Source: Azophilus sp965221755 | GTDB taxonomy: Bacteria > Pseudomonadota > Gammaproteobacteria > Pseudomonadales > Azotimanducaceae | Assembly: GCA_965221755.1 (NCBI GenBank) | Contig: OZ244921.1 | Span: 1,178,001-1,242,000, forward strand | Direction: 5' to 3' | DNA: 64,000 bases | Shown: one piece after another, positions 32,276-39,629 of the stretch | Position numbering within the stretch: the first letter of the stretch is position 1 | Layout of the letters: each line of letters begins with the position of its first letter | Program-made: the position numbers and the translations under genes | The notes under the pieces: generated by a model | Database searches by the model: none | Told to the model about the DNA's origin: nothing | The model's input: the letters and a program-made list of their open reading frames with translations, nothing else

Positions 32276-32316
32276 GACGCAATGATGGGGCGAACTCATG
32301 CCGCCTGCAGAGCGTC

Positions 32317-32649
32317 TTAGGATTGGATGTTGCCGTCAAGGAAGGCCTCCAGGGCGGACTTGCTGAGGACGCCGACCTTGGTGGCCTCCACTTCACCGCC
32401 GTTGAACAGCATGAGGGTGGGGATGCCGCGAATGCCGTACCTGGCCGGGGTTTGCTGGTTGGAGTCGATGTCCAGCTTGCAGATCTTCACCCGGTCGCTG
32501 TAGGCGTTGGCCACCTCGTCGAGGATTGGCGCAATCATCTTGCAGGGGCCGCACCACTCAGCCCAGTAGTCCACGAGCACGGGCTTGTCGGATTGAAGCA
32601 CATCGGCTTCAAAGTCAGCGTCGGTGGTGTGAACGATGTTCTCGCTCAT
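32317..32649 (-). CDS. trxA: Thioredoxin 1
   Basis: TrxA is the general cytoplasmic dithiol reductant. The 110-residue sequence contains PVLVDYWAEWCGPCKMIAPIL with the WCGPC active site, KLDIDSNQQTPARYGIRGIPTLMLF with cis-Pro in GIPTL, and the C-terminal FLDGNI. The ATG at MSENIVHTTDADF was preferred over one five codons upstream. It is divergent from the carbamoyltransferase and upstream of rho. Confidence 0.96.
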   Translation of the reverse strand: MSENIVHTTDADFEADVLQSDKPVLVDYWAEWCGPCKMIAPILDEVANAYSDRVKICKLDIDSNQQTPARYGIRGIPTLMLFNGGEVEATKVGVLSKSALEAFLDGNIQS

Positions 32650-32874
32650 GCGTTGGTTCTCCAATGGTTGGTTGTGGGGTGCGGGCCGGGGCCAACAGAA
32701 GAGGCGTCAGTTTAGCACGAAGGCGCGCCCAGGCTCGCGCGTTTGAGTTGTTTCGCAACCCGGCGCCCAAGCGCTGAGGGCGGCGGTCCGCTGCGACGAG
32801 CCCGCGCGCGGCTCTCGACTCGATTGGCTGCGCGAACGGCTATAGTGGGCCGTCTTCGTTTTGGTTGGACTGGC

Positions 32875-34605
32875 ATGATCGTTCTCGGCCTCTCCGGCGC
32901 CTTGGGCCACGATCCCTCCGCGGCGCTGCTCGTGGATGGCGAGTTGGCGGCGGCTGCGGAGGAGGAGCGTTTCGTGCGCGACAAGCACGCCAGAAACCGC
33001 ATGGCGGTCGAGGCGGCCCGGTACTGCCTGGCCGCGGCCGGCCTTGACGCCGGCGATGTGGATGCCGTCGCCTTTCCCTATGCGCCCATCAGCCTCGCCG
33101 GCGCGGCCCGCTGGCGCTACGCCCAGCGGCACTGGTATGCGCCGGACCGGGCGCTCGATGCGCTGGCCAACGGCAACCGCCGCTTTCGACGCAATCGCCG
33201 CCGGGTGATGGAGGCGGGGCAGCGCCTCGGCATCAATTGGTCGAGGACCGAGTTCGTGCCCGTGGAGCACCATCTCGCCCATGCCGCCAGCGCCTACCAT
33301 TGCAGTGGATTCACCGACAAGACCGCCATCATGGGGGTGGACGGCAAGGGCGAGTACGCCACCACCTTCTTCGGCTACGGCGAGAACGGGCGCATCCACG
33401 GCATTCGGCAGTTCTACGATCCGGACTCCCTGAGCGGCGTTTACGGCGCGATGACCGAGTACCTCGGCTTCGAGATGCTCGACGGGGAGTACAAGGTCAT
33501 GGGGATGGCGCCCTACGGCGACCCGGAGCGCTTCGACTTCTCCCGGCTCATCCAACCGCGGGGCGACGGCTTCCGGATCAACGCCCGTTACGTCAACACA
33601 GTGGGCCTGCGGCGCTACAAGGAGAACGGCGTGGGCTACTACTTCAGCCCCAAGCTGGTCGAGTGGCTTGGGCCGAGACGGCGGGATGACGCTGCTGATG
33701 AGCCCTACGTCCACTATGCCGCGGCCATGCAGCGACTGTTTGAGGACTGGTGCCTGAAGCTGCTCGAAACCCACTTGGGCGGGGTGCTGCGGGAGACCGG
33801 AAAGCTGGCCTTCGCCGGCGGCGGAGCGCTGAACGTCAAGCTCAACCAGCGCATCGTGGCGCTGGACCAGGTCGATGAGTTGTTCGTGCAGCCGGCGGCC
33901 GGGGATTCGGGCACTTCCCTGGGCGCCGCCGCCTACGTCGCGGCTGAACGGGGAGAGCGGCTGACCCGAATGACCCATGTCTTCCTAGGCCCCCAGTACA
34001 GCGACGACGACTGCCGCTCGGCTTTGGCTGCGAGCGCCGATGCGGTGGAGCATCGCCTCTTGGATGACGTGCCCAACGACGCCGCGGCGCTCATCGCCGC
34101 CGGACATCCGGTGGCTTGGTTTCAGGGCCGCATGGAGTTCGGCCCCCGCGCCTTGGGCGCCCGCAGCATTCTCGGCTGCCCCAGCGCGCCGGGGATGGCC
34201 GACCGCATCAACGAGCAAATCAAGTTCCGGGAGCGCTGGCGGCCGTTCTGCCCGAGCGTGCTCGACCGGGTGGCGCCGGAGATCATCGGCAGCCGCCATC
34301 CGGCGCCCTTCATGACCATTGCCTTTGACGTGGCCGAAGCCTGGAAGGCGCGCATTCCGGAGGTGGTGCATGAGGACGGCACGGCGCGGGTGCAGATCGT
34401 CGAGCCCGAAGCCCATCCCCGCTACTATGCGTTGCTTGAAGCCTTGGAGCGGTTGACGGGCAATGCCGTGGTGCTGAACACCTCGCTGAACCGACGCGGC
34501 GAACCGATGGTCTGCTCGCCCGCGGACGCCCTGAACATGTTTCTTGGCTGCGGCCTGCGGTTTTTGGTGATGGAGAATTTCCTGGTGACCAAGCGTTGTG
34601 GCTGA
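32875..34605 (+). CDS. Carbamoyltransferase (NodU/CmcH/TobZ family)
   Basis: This enzyme makes carbamoyl-adenylate from carbamoyl phosphate and ATP and transfers the carbamoyl group to a hydroxyl. The N-terminal Kae1-like domain has MIVLGLSGALGHDPSAAL, EERFVRDKHARN, the metal-binding VEHHLAHAASAYH, and AFAGGGALNVKLNQRI. The C-terminal YrdC-like domain has GRMEFGPRALGARSIL and NRRGEPMVCSP. The 576 residues are intact. Its last 8 nt overlap the glycosyltransferase. In Pseudomonas a homologous pair carbamoylates the LPS inner core; a surface-glycan target is therefore likely here (inference). Confidence 0.9.
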   Translation: MIVLGLSGALGHDPSAALLVDGELAAAAEEERFVRDKHARNRMAVEAARYCLAAAGLDAGDVDAVAFPYAPISLAGAARWRYAQRHWYAPDRALDALANGNRRFRRNRRRVMEAGQRLGINWSRTEFVPVEHHLAHAASAYHCSGFTDKTAIMGVDGKGEYATTFFGYGENGRIHGIRQFYDPDSLSGVYGAMTEYLGFEMLDGEYKVMGMAPYGDPERFDFSRLIQPRGDGFRINARYVNTVGLRRYKENGVGYYFSPKLVEWLGPRRRDDAADEPYVHYAAAMQRLFEDWCLKLLETHLGGVLRETGKLAFAGGGALNVKLNQRIVALDQVDELFVQPAAGDSGTSLGAAAYVAAERGERLTRMTHVFLGPQYSDDDCRSALAASADAVEHRLLDDVPNDAAALIAAGHPVAWFQGRMEFGPRALGARSILGCPSAPGMADRINEQIKFRERWRPFCPSVLDRVAPEIIGSRHPAPFMTIAFDVAEAWKARIPEVVHEDGTARVQIVEPEAHPRYYALLEALERLTGNAVVLNTSLNRRGEPMVCSPADALNMFLGCGLRFLVMENFLVTKRCG

Positions 34606-35899
34606 ACCCGCCTTCAACCAGCTGATCCAGATCTGCCCCAACGACGGCCCGCCCTTCCTCGACATCGTGGACGTTTACCGCAAGGCGGCGGCGAGCCTCG
34701 GGCTGGGCGGCGCTGACTTCTTCCTAAGCCCTGCCAGGAAACGAATGCCGAACCAAGGCGAGGGCGGCAGCCCCCTGTCTTCCGGGGACGCAGCCAGTGG
34801 AAGCTCCAAAGCTGGCCGACTGGCGGCGAGGGGCGCGTTCGCGCGGCGTCCAGCCCTTGAAGCGGCGGGGGCTGAAGGCGCATCCCAAGGCGGCGCCAAC
34901 GCCGTGCATTACTTGGATTGCGACGACCTCCAAAACACCGCCGCCTTGGCGCGACGGTTGCGCCAAGCCTTGCCGGAAACCAGTGACGGCTTGGTGCTCT
35001 GCCATCGCTACCGAGCTTACAAGGCCTTTGCGGCGACCGGGCTCGACGCGGCCCGGTGGGTCGCCGTGGCCCACGAATACGGCTTCTTTCGGCGCCGTCG
35101 GCGCCGCTGGGCGCAGCGTCTTTCCCGGCGCGGCACGCTCTTTGCCGGCGTCTCGCCCGGCGTCGCCGAGGAGCTCGAGCAAGCCACCGGCAGCGCCTTG
35201 GCCTGGCCCAACGCCTTGGACTTTGACGCCTTGGACCCCCTTGACCGCACCGCCGCCCGCCAAGCCCTCGACCTGCCGCCGGAAGGCTTGGTCTTTGGCG
35301 CGGTCGGGCGCCTGCACTACAAAAAGCGCCCGCAACTGGCCTTGGAGGCATTCCGCCGATTCCTTGAACAAACCGGCAGCCGCAACGCCCACTTGGCGTT
35401 CGTCGGCGATGGCCCGCTGCGCGAGCGCTTGGAACGGGCCAGCCGGGATCTGCCGGTGACGCTCGCTGGCTTCACGCCCGCAGCGGCCCGGCTCATGAGA
35501 GCCTTCGACGCCCTGCTGATGGCATCCAGCAACGAACCCTTCGGCATGGTGCTGCTGGAAGCCATGGCGGCGGGGGTTCCAGCGATCGCCCCCCGACAGC
35601 CAGGACCGCTCTGCATTCTCGCGGACCTTGGCCACTACTTTGAAGGCTCCGAACCCCAAGCCATTGCGGCCGCCATGCAAGACGCCCTCGAAGCAACGCC
35701 CGGAGCAGGTCCGGAACGAGCGCGGCGGGAGTTTTCCGTCGCTGCCGTGGCGGGGCGGCTTGAGGCGTTGCGCGGCCAGTTTCCGTTAGGTCAATCCCGC
35801 ATCGCGACCCCTAGGGCGTGGCCAGCCCATAGTGCTTGGCGGTGGCGTCCAAGGCGACGGTCAGGCGCTCGATCAGCAGGTCGATCTCTTCGCGGCTGA
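34598..35899 (+). CDS. GT4-type glycosyltransferase with in-frame insertion and read-through C-terminus
   Basis: This is a predicted retaining glycosyltransferase of GT-B fold. N-terminus: FNQLIQICPNDGPPFLDIVDVYRKA (core ICPNDGPPFLDIV), resembling LPS-core transferases. C-terminus: FGAVGRLHYKKRPQLALEAF, FVGDGPLRERLE and ASSNEPFGMVLLEAMAAGVPAIA, with the EPFG-x3-LEAMA nucleotide-sugar site. Between FFLSPA and AVHYLDCDDLQ lie about 60 residues of low-complexity sequence (QGEGGSPLSSGDAASGSSKA) with no family counterpart. The last 35 residues are Arg-rich and run into the aminotransferase gene. A one-base shift near 35785 would give a stop at once, so a late frameshift is likely. GTG start, coupled to the carbamoyltransferase. 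Confidence 0.8.
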   Translation: MAEPAFNQLIQICPNDGPPFLDIVDVYRKAAASLGLGGADFFLSPARKRMPNQGEGGSPLSSGDAASGSSKAGRLAARGAFARRPALEAAGAEGASQGGANAVHYLDCDDLQNTAALARRLRQALPETSDGLVLCHRYRAYKAFAATGLDAARWVAVAHEYGFFRRRRRRWAQRLSRRGTLFAGVSPGVAEELEQATGSALAWPNALDFDALDPLDRTAARQALDLPPEGLVFGAVGRLHYKKRPQLALEAFRRFLEQTGSRNAHLAFVGDGPLRERLERASRDLPVTLAGFTPAAARLMRAFDALLMASSNEPFGMVLLEAMAAGVPAIAPRQPGPLCILADLGHYFEGSEPQAIAAAMQDALEATPGAGPERARREFSVAAVAGRLEALRGQFPLGQSRIATPRAWPAHSAWRWRPRRRSGARSAGRSLRG

Positions 35900-37184
35900 T
35901 GATCAGCGGCGGGGCGCTGATGACGGCATCGCCAACTTGGCGCACCATCAGGCCGTTGTCGATGGCGGCGTTGCGGCAGTGGATGGCGGCGCGATGGTCG
36001 GCGTCGATGCGCTTTCGGCTGGCTTTGTCCCGCACCAGTTCCAGGGCGCCGAGCAGGCCTTGGGTGCGGGCCTCGCCGACGATGGGATGGTCGATGAGCG
36101 CGCGCCAGCGGTTGCGCCAGTGGTGGGCGGTGTCCTGCCGCACCTGTTCCACGATGGCGGCCTCGCGGTAGATGTCCAAGGTGGCAATGCCCGCCGCACA
36201 GGCCACCGGATGTCCCGAATAGGTGAAGCCGTGGGCGAATTCGCCGCCCTCGGCGGTGAGCACGTCCGCCACCTTGTCGGCAACCGCCACGCCGCCCAAG
36301 GCCTGAAAGCCATTGGTGACGGCCTTGGCGAAGGTGATCAGGTCCGGCTGCACGCCGTAGGCTTGACAGCCGAACCACTCGCCGGTGCGGCCGAAGCCGC
36401 AGATGACTTCATCGCTGATCAGCAACACCCCGCGCTCGGCGCAGATGCGGCCCAGTTCGGCCCAGTGGTTGGGCGGCGGGATGATCACGCCGCCGGCGCC
36501 TTGCACGGGCTCGGCGATGAAGGCGGCGACATTGGCCTCGCCGAGTTCGTCGATCTTCTTCGACAAAAGCCGCGCCGCCGCCTTGCCGTAGGCCTCCTCG
36601 TCGAGTTCGCCGGCGTTCTCGAAGGCATAGGGCTGCTCGATGTGATGGACGTAGGGAAGGCCGGTGAACTGCTTGTGCATGCTGCCCATGCCACCGAGGC
36701 TGGCGGCGGCGATGGTGCTGCCGTGGTAGGCGTTTTTGCGGCTGATGATGAGCTTTCGGCGCGGCTGGCCGATGAGGTCGAAGTAGCGGTGAACCAAGCG
36801 GATGTTGGTGTCGTTGGCCTCGGATCCCGAATTGGTGAAGAAGACGTGGTTGAATCCTTCCGGCAGCACCGCCGTCAGGCGCGCGGCCATTTCGATGGTG
36901 GCGTCGGTGGTGCAGTTGAAGAAGCTGTTGTAGTAGGGCAGCCGCTCAAGTTGCTCGGTGACGGCGCGCACGATCCTCGGCTGGCTGTAGCCAAGGTTCA
37001 CGCACCACAGGCCCGACATGCCGTCCATGTACCGCTTGCCTTGGGCATCGGTCAGGTAGATGTGCTCAGCGGCCACGAAGGCGCGCCCGCCGGTGCGCTT
37101 GTGGGCGGCGAAGTCGGTGAAGGGATGCAGCAGCGCGGCGCGGTCGGCGGCGTCCAAGCTGTTGACGGCGGCTTGCTTGTTCAT
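35811..37184 (-). CDS. Class III aminotransferase, polyamine/omega-amino acid:pyruvate type
   Basis: This 457-residue PLP enzyme is most like putrescine:pyruvate aminotransferases (SpuC) and related omega-transaminases. Motifs: YMDGMSGLWCVNLGYSQPRIV (core GLWCVNLGY), FFTNSGSEANDTNIRLV, HGSTIAAASLGGM, FIAEPVQGAGGVIIPP, SDEVICGFGRTGEWFG, the PLP-Lys in LITFAKAVTNGFQALGG, and YSGHPVACAAG. The start is the ATG at MNKQAAVNSLDAADR. Repeat copy D lies 115 nt upstream. A gamma-glutamylpolyamine-synthetase-like gene nearby supports a role in polyamine catabolism. Confidence 0.88.
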   Translation of the reverse strand: MNKQAAVNSLDAADRAALLHPFTDFAAHKRTGGRAFVAAEHIYLTDAQGKRYMDGMSGLWCVNLGYSQPRIVRAVTEQLERLPYYNSFFNCTTDATIEMAARLTAVLPEGFNHVFFTNSGSEANDTNIRLVHRYFDLIGQPRRKLIISRKNAYHGSTIAAASLGGMGSMHKQFTGLPYVHHIEQPYAFENAGELDEEAYGKAAARLLSKKIDELGEANVAAFIAEPVQGAGGVIIPPPNHWAELGRICAERGVLLISDEVICGFGRTGEWFGCQAYGVQPDLITFAKAVTNGFQALGGVAVADKVADVLTAEGGEFAHGFTYSGHPVACAAGIATLDIYREAAIVEQVRQDTAHHWRNRWRALIDHPIVGEARTQGLLGALELVRDKASRKRIDADHRAAIHCRNAAIDNGLMVRQVGDAVISAPPLIISREEIDLLIERLTVALDATAKHYGLATP

Positions 37185-37299
37185 CCGATGATCCGTTGAG
37201 CGGCCTGTTCCGCAGTCTCCAACGCGAGGGTCTTCATCGGTTGGGGGCCATGAAGCTTTGAGGGGCGAATCATAACAGCCTTTGGCGGGCGGAACCCGC

Positions 37300-37389
37300 G
37301 CGACCTGACGGTCGCGGATGGAGTTTCGCTGGCGCGAAACTCCGCGCTCGTCGCTTGGATCAGATTCCGGTATGTTTCTGAGCCCGCAC
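37300..37389 (-). repeat. Dispersed two-hairpin repeat, copy D
   Basis: Reads into the aminotransferase gene. Hairpin 2 has arms GGAGTTTCGC / GCGAAACTCC. Hairpin 1 is GCGACC-GTCA-GGTCGC read on the minus strand. The conserved block differs at several bases (AACATACCGGAATCTGATCC). A TnpB remnant begins 150 bp to the right. Confidence 0.88.
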
Positions 37390-37539
37390 ATGCGGCGGCT
37401 GCGCTGAGGAGGCCGTCCCTTGATCGAGGCCGCTCCTGCGCCGCAACGCTCAAACGCCGTCCGCCTCGCTTGGAGCCGCATGGCGCGCCCCAAGTGACAC
37501 TGCTGACCCAAAGCCTTAAAACCAAATCCATGCAGTCCA

Positions 37540-37859
37540 ATGCGAAAAACCATCCGAGCGGTGCGCCGCCGAGCGTTGCCCGGAACCAAAGCCAAGGCTC
37601 GCGCAATGCTGGATCTTGTCGGGGCCTGCCGCCGAGTTTGGAACCGCTTCCTCGACCAGCGGAGCTGGGCCTATCGGGCTTGGCGGTTATCAGCGGGGAA
37701 CGGCCCGAATGCGACGTGAACGCGGCCCAAAACATCCGGCGTCAGGGATTGGCGCAGCTGGACGGCGAGAGGCGCGGGAGGGCCAACACTCCCTCCATGA
37801 CCCGTCAAATGGATGCGGGACTCCCTCCGGCCGCTTGGGCTGGGGAAGTCATTGCATAA
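37540..37859 (+). pseudogene. IS200/IS605-family OrfB (TnpB) remnant
   Basis: Two pieces in different frames fit the two ends of a TnpB/OrfB protein. From ATG 37540 the frame reads MRKTIRAVRRRALPGTKAKA and then MLDLVGACRRVWNRFLDQ, the N-terminal HTH-like segment. About 100 bp on, in another frame, comes ISGERPECDVNAAQNIRRQG, which matches the end of the C-terminal RuvC/zinc region (consensus DxNAAxNI). The whole middle of a protein of about 370 residues is deleted and the frame broken. No TnpA gene or intact element end was found. Confidence 0.7.
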
Positions 37860-37871
37860 ATAAGCCCCCAA

Positions 37872-37897
37872 CGAACCTTGGCCCCGGCCAAGGTTCG
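37872..37897. repeat. Solitary hairpin (hairpin-1 type)
   Basis: A 12-bp perfect stem CGAACCTTGGCC / GGCCAAGGTTCG has a 2-nt loop. The stem is identical to hairpin 1 of repeat copies C and F, but here it lacks hairpin 2 and the conserved block. It lies 38 nt before the amidohydrolase start and just after the TnpB remnant. Confidence 0.85.
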
Positions 37898-37935
37898 CGT
37901 TGACATGCCGTGTCCGGCCTTCACAATGGCCCATC

Positions 37936-39615
37936 ATGCGCAGCCCACTCGTTTTGCTGGCCGTCGCGGCCTTGCTGTCGGGTTGCGGCCAGGCGCCGCA
38001 GCCAGCCGACCTGATTCTGAGCGGGGGCCGGGTGTACACCATGGATGAATCCAAGCCTTGGGCCGAGGCCGTGGCGATTCGGGATGGCCGCATCGTCGCT
38101 GTCGGCGCCGACGACGAAGTGCTCAGCCACTTTCGGGGCCAAGTCTTCGAACTCGGCGGGCGCATGGTCCTGCCCGGCTTTCACGACGCGCATGTGCATC
38201 CAATGCATGGGGGCATCCAGCTCATGCAATGCGACCTCAGCGGCGCGGACAGCGCGGCGGCTTTGACCGCCTTGGTGGCGGCGTGCGACGCGGCGCTGCC
38301 GGAGGGGGATTGGCTGGTGGGCGGCGGCTGGGAGCTGTCGCTGTTCGCGGCTGCCAATCCATCCAAGGAACTGCTTGATGCGGTCAACGCGGACCGTGCC
38401 ATCTTCCTGCGCGGCGCGGACGGCCATTCGTCCTGGGCGAATTCCAAGGCGCTGGCGATGGCGGGCATCGATGCGCAGAAGCCGAATCCGCCCCAAGGCG
38501 TCATCGAGCGGGACGGCGATGGCGCGCCCTCGGGCACGCTGCGGGAGTCCGCCCAAGGCTTGGTCGAAGCGATTGTCCCGCCCCTTACGGCTGAGGATCG
38601 CTTGGAAGCCGCCCGTCGAGCGGTTGCCTTGGCCAACGGGTTCGGCATCACTTCCATGATTGACGCGGCCGCTGCCGCCGACGAGTGGGCGGCTTGGCAA
38701 GGGCTTGAGGCGGCGGGTGGGCTGAGCGCGCGCGTGGTGCTGTCGGCACCCGTATCGAGCGCCTTGAAATGGACGCCGGACGAGTCGCTGATTCGCACGG
38801 AGGATCGGGGCAGCGGCCTGCGCCTGCGCCGGGACGCCGCCAAGCTGTTCGTTGACGGCGTGCTCGAAGGCGAAACCGCCGCGTTGCTTGAGCCCTATCT
38901 CGGCGAGGGCGGCGGCACCGGCATGCTGGTCCTGCCGGCGGATGAGCTGGCGGCGCGGGTGGCGGCATTGGACGCCCGCGGCGCGCAGGCCCACTTTCAC
39001 GCCATCGGCGACCGCGCCGTTCGGGTGGCCTTGGATGCCATCGAGCAGGCCATCGACCGCAACGGCCCCTCGGACAACCGCCATCACATCTCCCATCTGC
39101 AGCTCGTCGATCCCGCCGACCACCCGCGCTTTGCGGCATTGGGCGTCACGGCCAACTTTCAGGCGCTGTGGGCTTATCCGGACGCCTACGTCACCGACAT
39201 CAATCTGCCGGCGCTGGGCGCCGAGCGGGTCGAGGGGATGTACCCCATCGGCTCCCTGGAGCGGGCGGGCGCCCGCATTGCCGCGGGCAGCGATTGGCCG
39301 GTGTCCTCGCTGAATCCCTTGGCGGCCATCGAGACGGCCCTGACCCGGCAGGATCCCTCCGGCAAGGTCCAAGGCGCGCTCAACGCCAACGAGGCGGTGA
39401 GCTTGGACGCCATGCTGCGGGCCTACACGGCCAACGGCGCTTGGCTGATGCATCAAGAGGACGAAACCGGCGTCATCAAGCCGGGCATGGCGGCGGATCT
39501 GGTGGTTCTGGAGAAGGATCTGTTCAGCATCGCGGCGCAGGAGATTGGCGAGGTGCCCGTGACCATGACGCTGTTCGAAGGCCGGATCGTCCACCGGCGT
39601 CCGCCGCAGCCTTGA
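37936..39615 (+). CDS. Lipoprotein amidohydrolase (YtcJ-like, amidohydrolase family 3)
   Basis: This is a metal-dependent hydrolase of about 559 residues, exported and lipid-anchored: signal MRSPLVLLAVAALLSGC with lipobox LLSGC. The TIM-barrel domain shows ADLILSGGRVYTMD, the metal motif LPGFHDAHVHP, the His of AHFHAIGDRAVR, the His of HHISHLQLVD, and the metal Asp in AAGSDWPVSSLNP. The C-terminal beta domain ends IKPGMAADLVVLEKDLF. Substrate is unknown; homologues act on cyclic amides and N-substituted formamides. It is 14 nt upstream of the ligase gene. Confidence 0.87.
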   Translation: MRSPLVLLAVAALLSGCGQAPQPADLILSGGRVYTMDESKPWAEAVAIRDGRIVAVGADDEVLSHFRGQVFELGGRMVLPGFHDAHVHPMHGGIQLMQCDLSGADSAAALTALVAACDAALPEGDWLVGGGWELSLFAAANPSKELLDAVNADRAIFLRGADGHSSWANSKALAMAGIDAQKPNPPQGVIERDGDGAPSGTLRESAQGLVEAIVPPLTAEDRLEAARRAVALANGFGITSMIDAAAAADEWAAWQGLEAAGGLSARVVLSAPVSSALKWTPDESLIRTEDRGSGLRLRRDAAKLFVDGVLEGETAALLEPYLGEGGGTGMLVLPADELAARVAALDARGAQAHFHAIGDRAVRVALDAIEQAIDRNGPSDNRHHISHLQLVDPADHPRFAALGVTANFQALWAYPDAYVTDINLPALGAERVEGMYPIGSLERAGARIAAGSDWPVSSLNPLAAIETALTRQDPSGKVQGALNANEAVSLDAMLRAYTANGAWLMHQEDETGVIKPGMAADLVVLEKDLFSIAAQEIGEVPVTMTLFEGRIVHRRPPQP

Positions 39616-39629
39616 GAGGTGGCGGGAGG

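Noticed and set aside
32818..32846. Sigma-70 promoter for the carbamoyltransferase (TATAGT at 32841)
   Set aside because: The only -35-like hexamer is 11 nt away, too close; no acceptable pairing of boxes.
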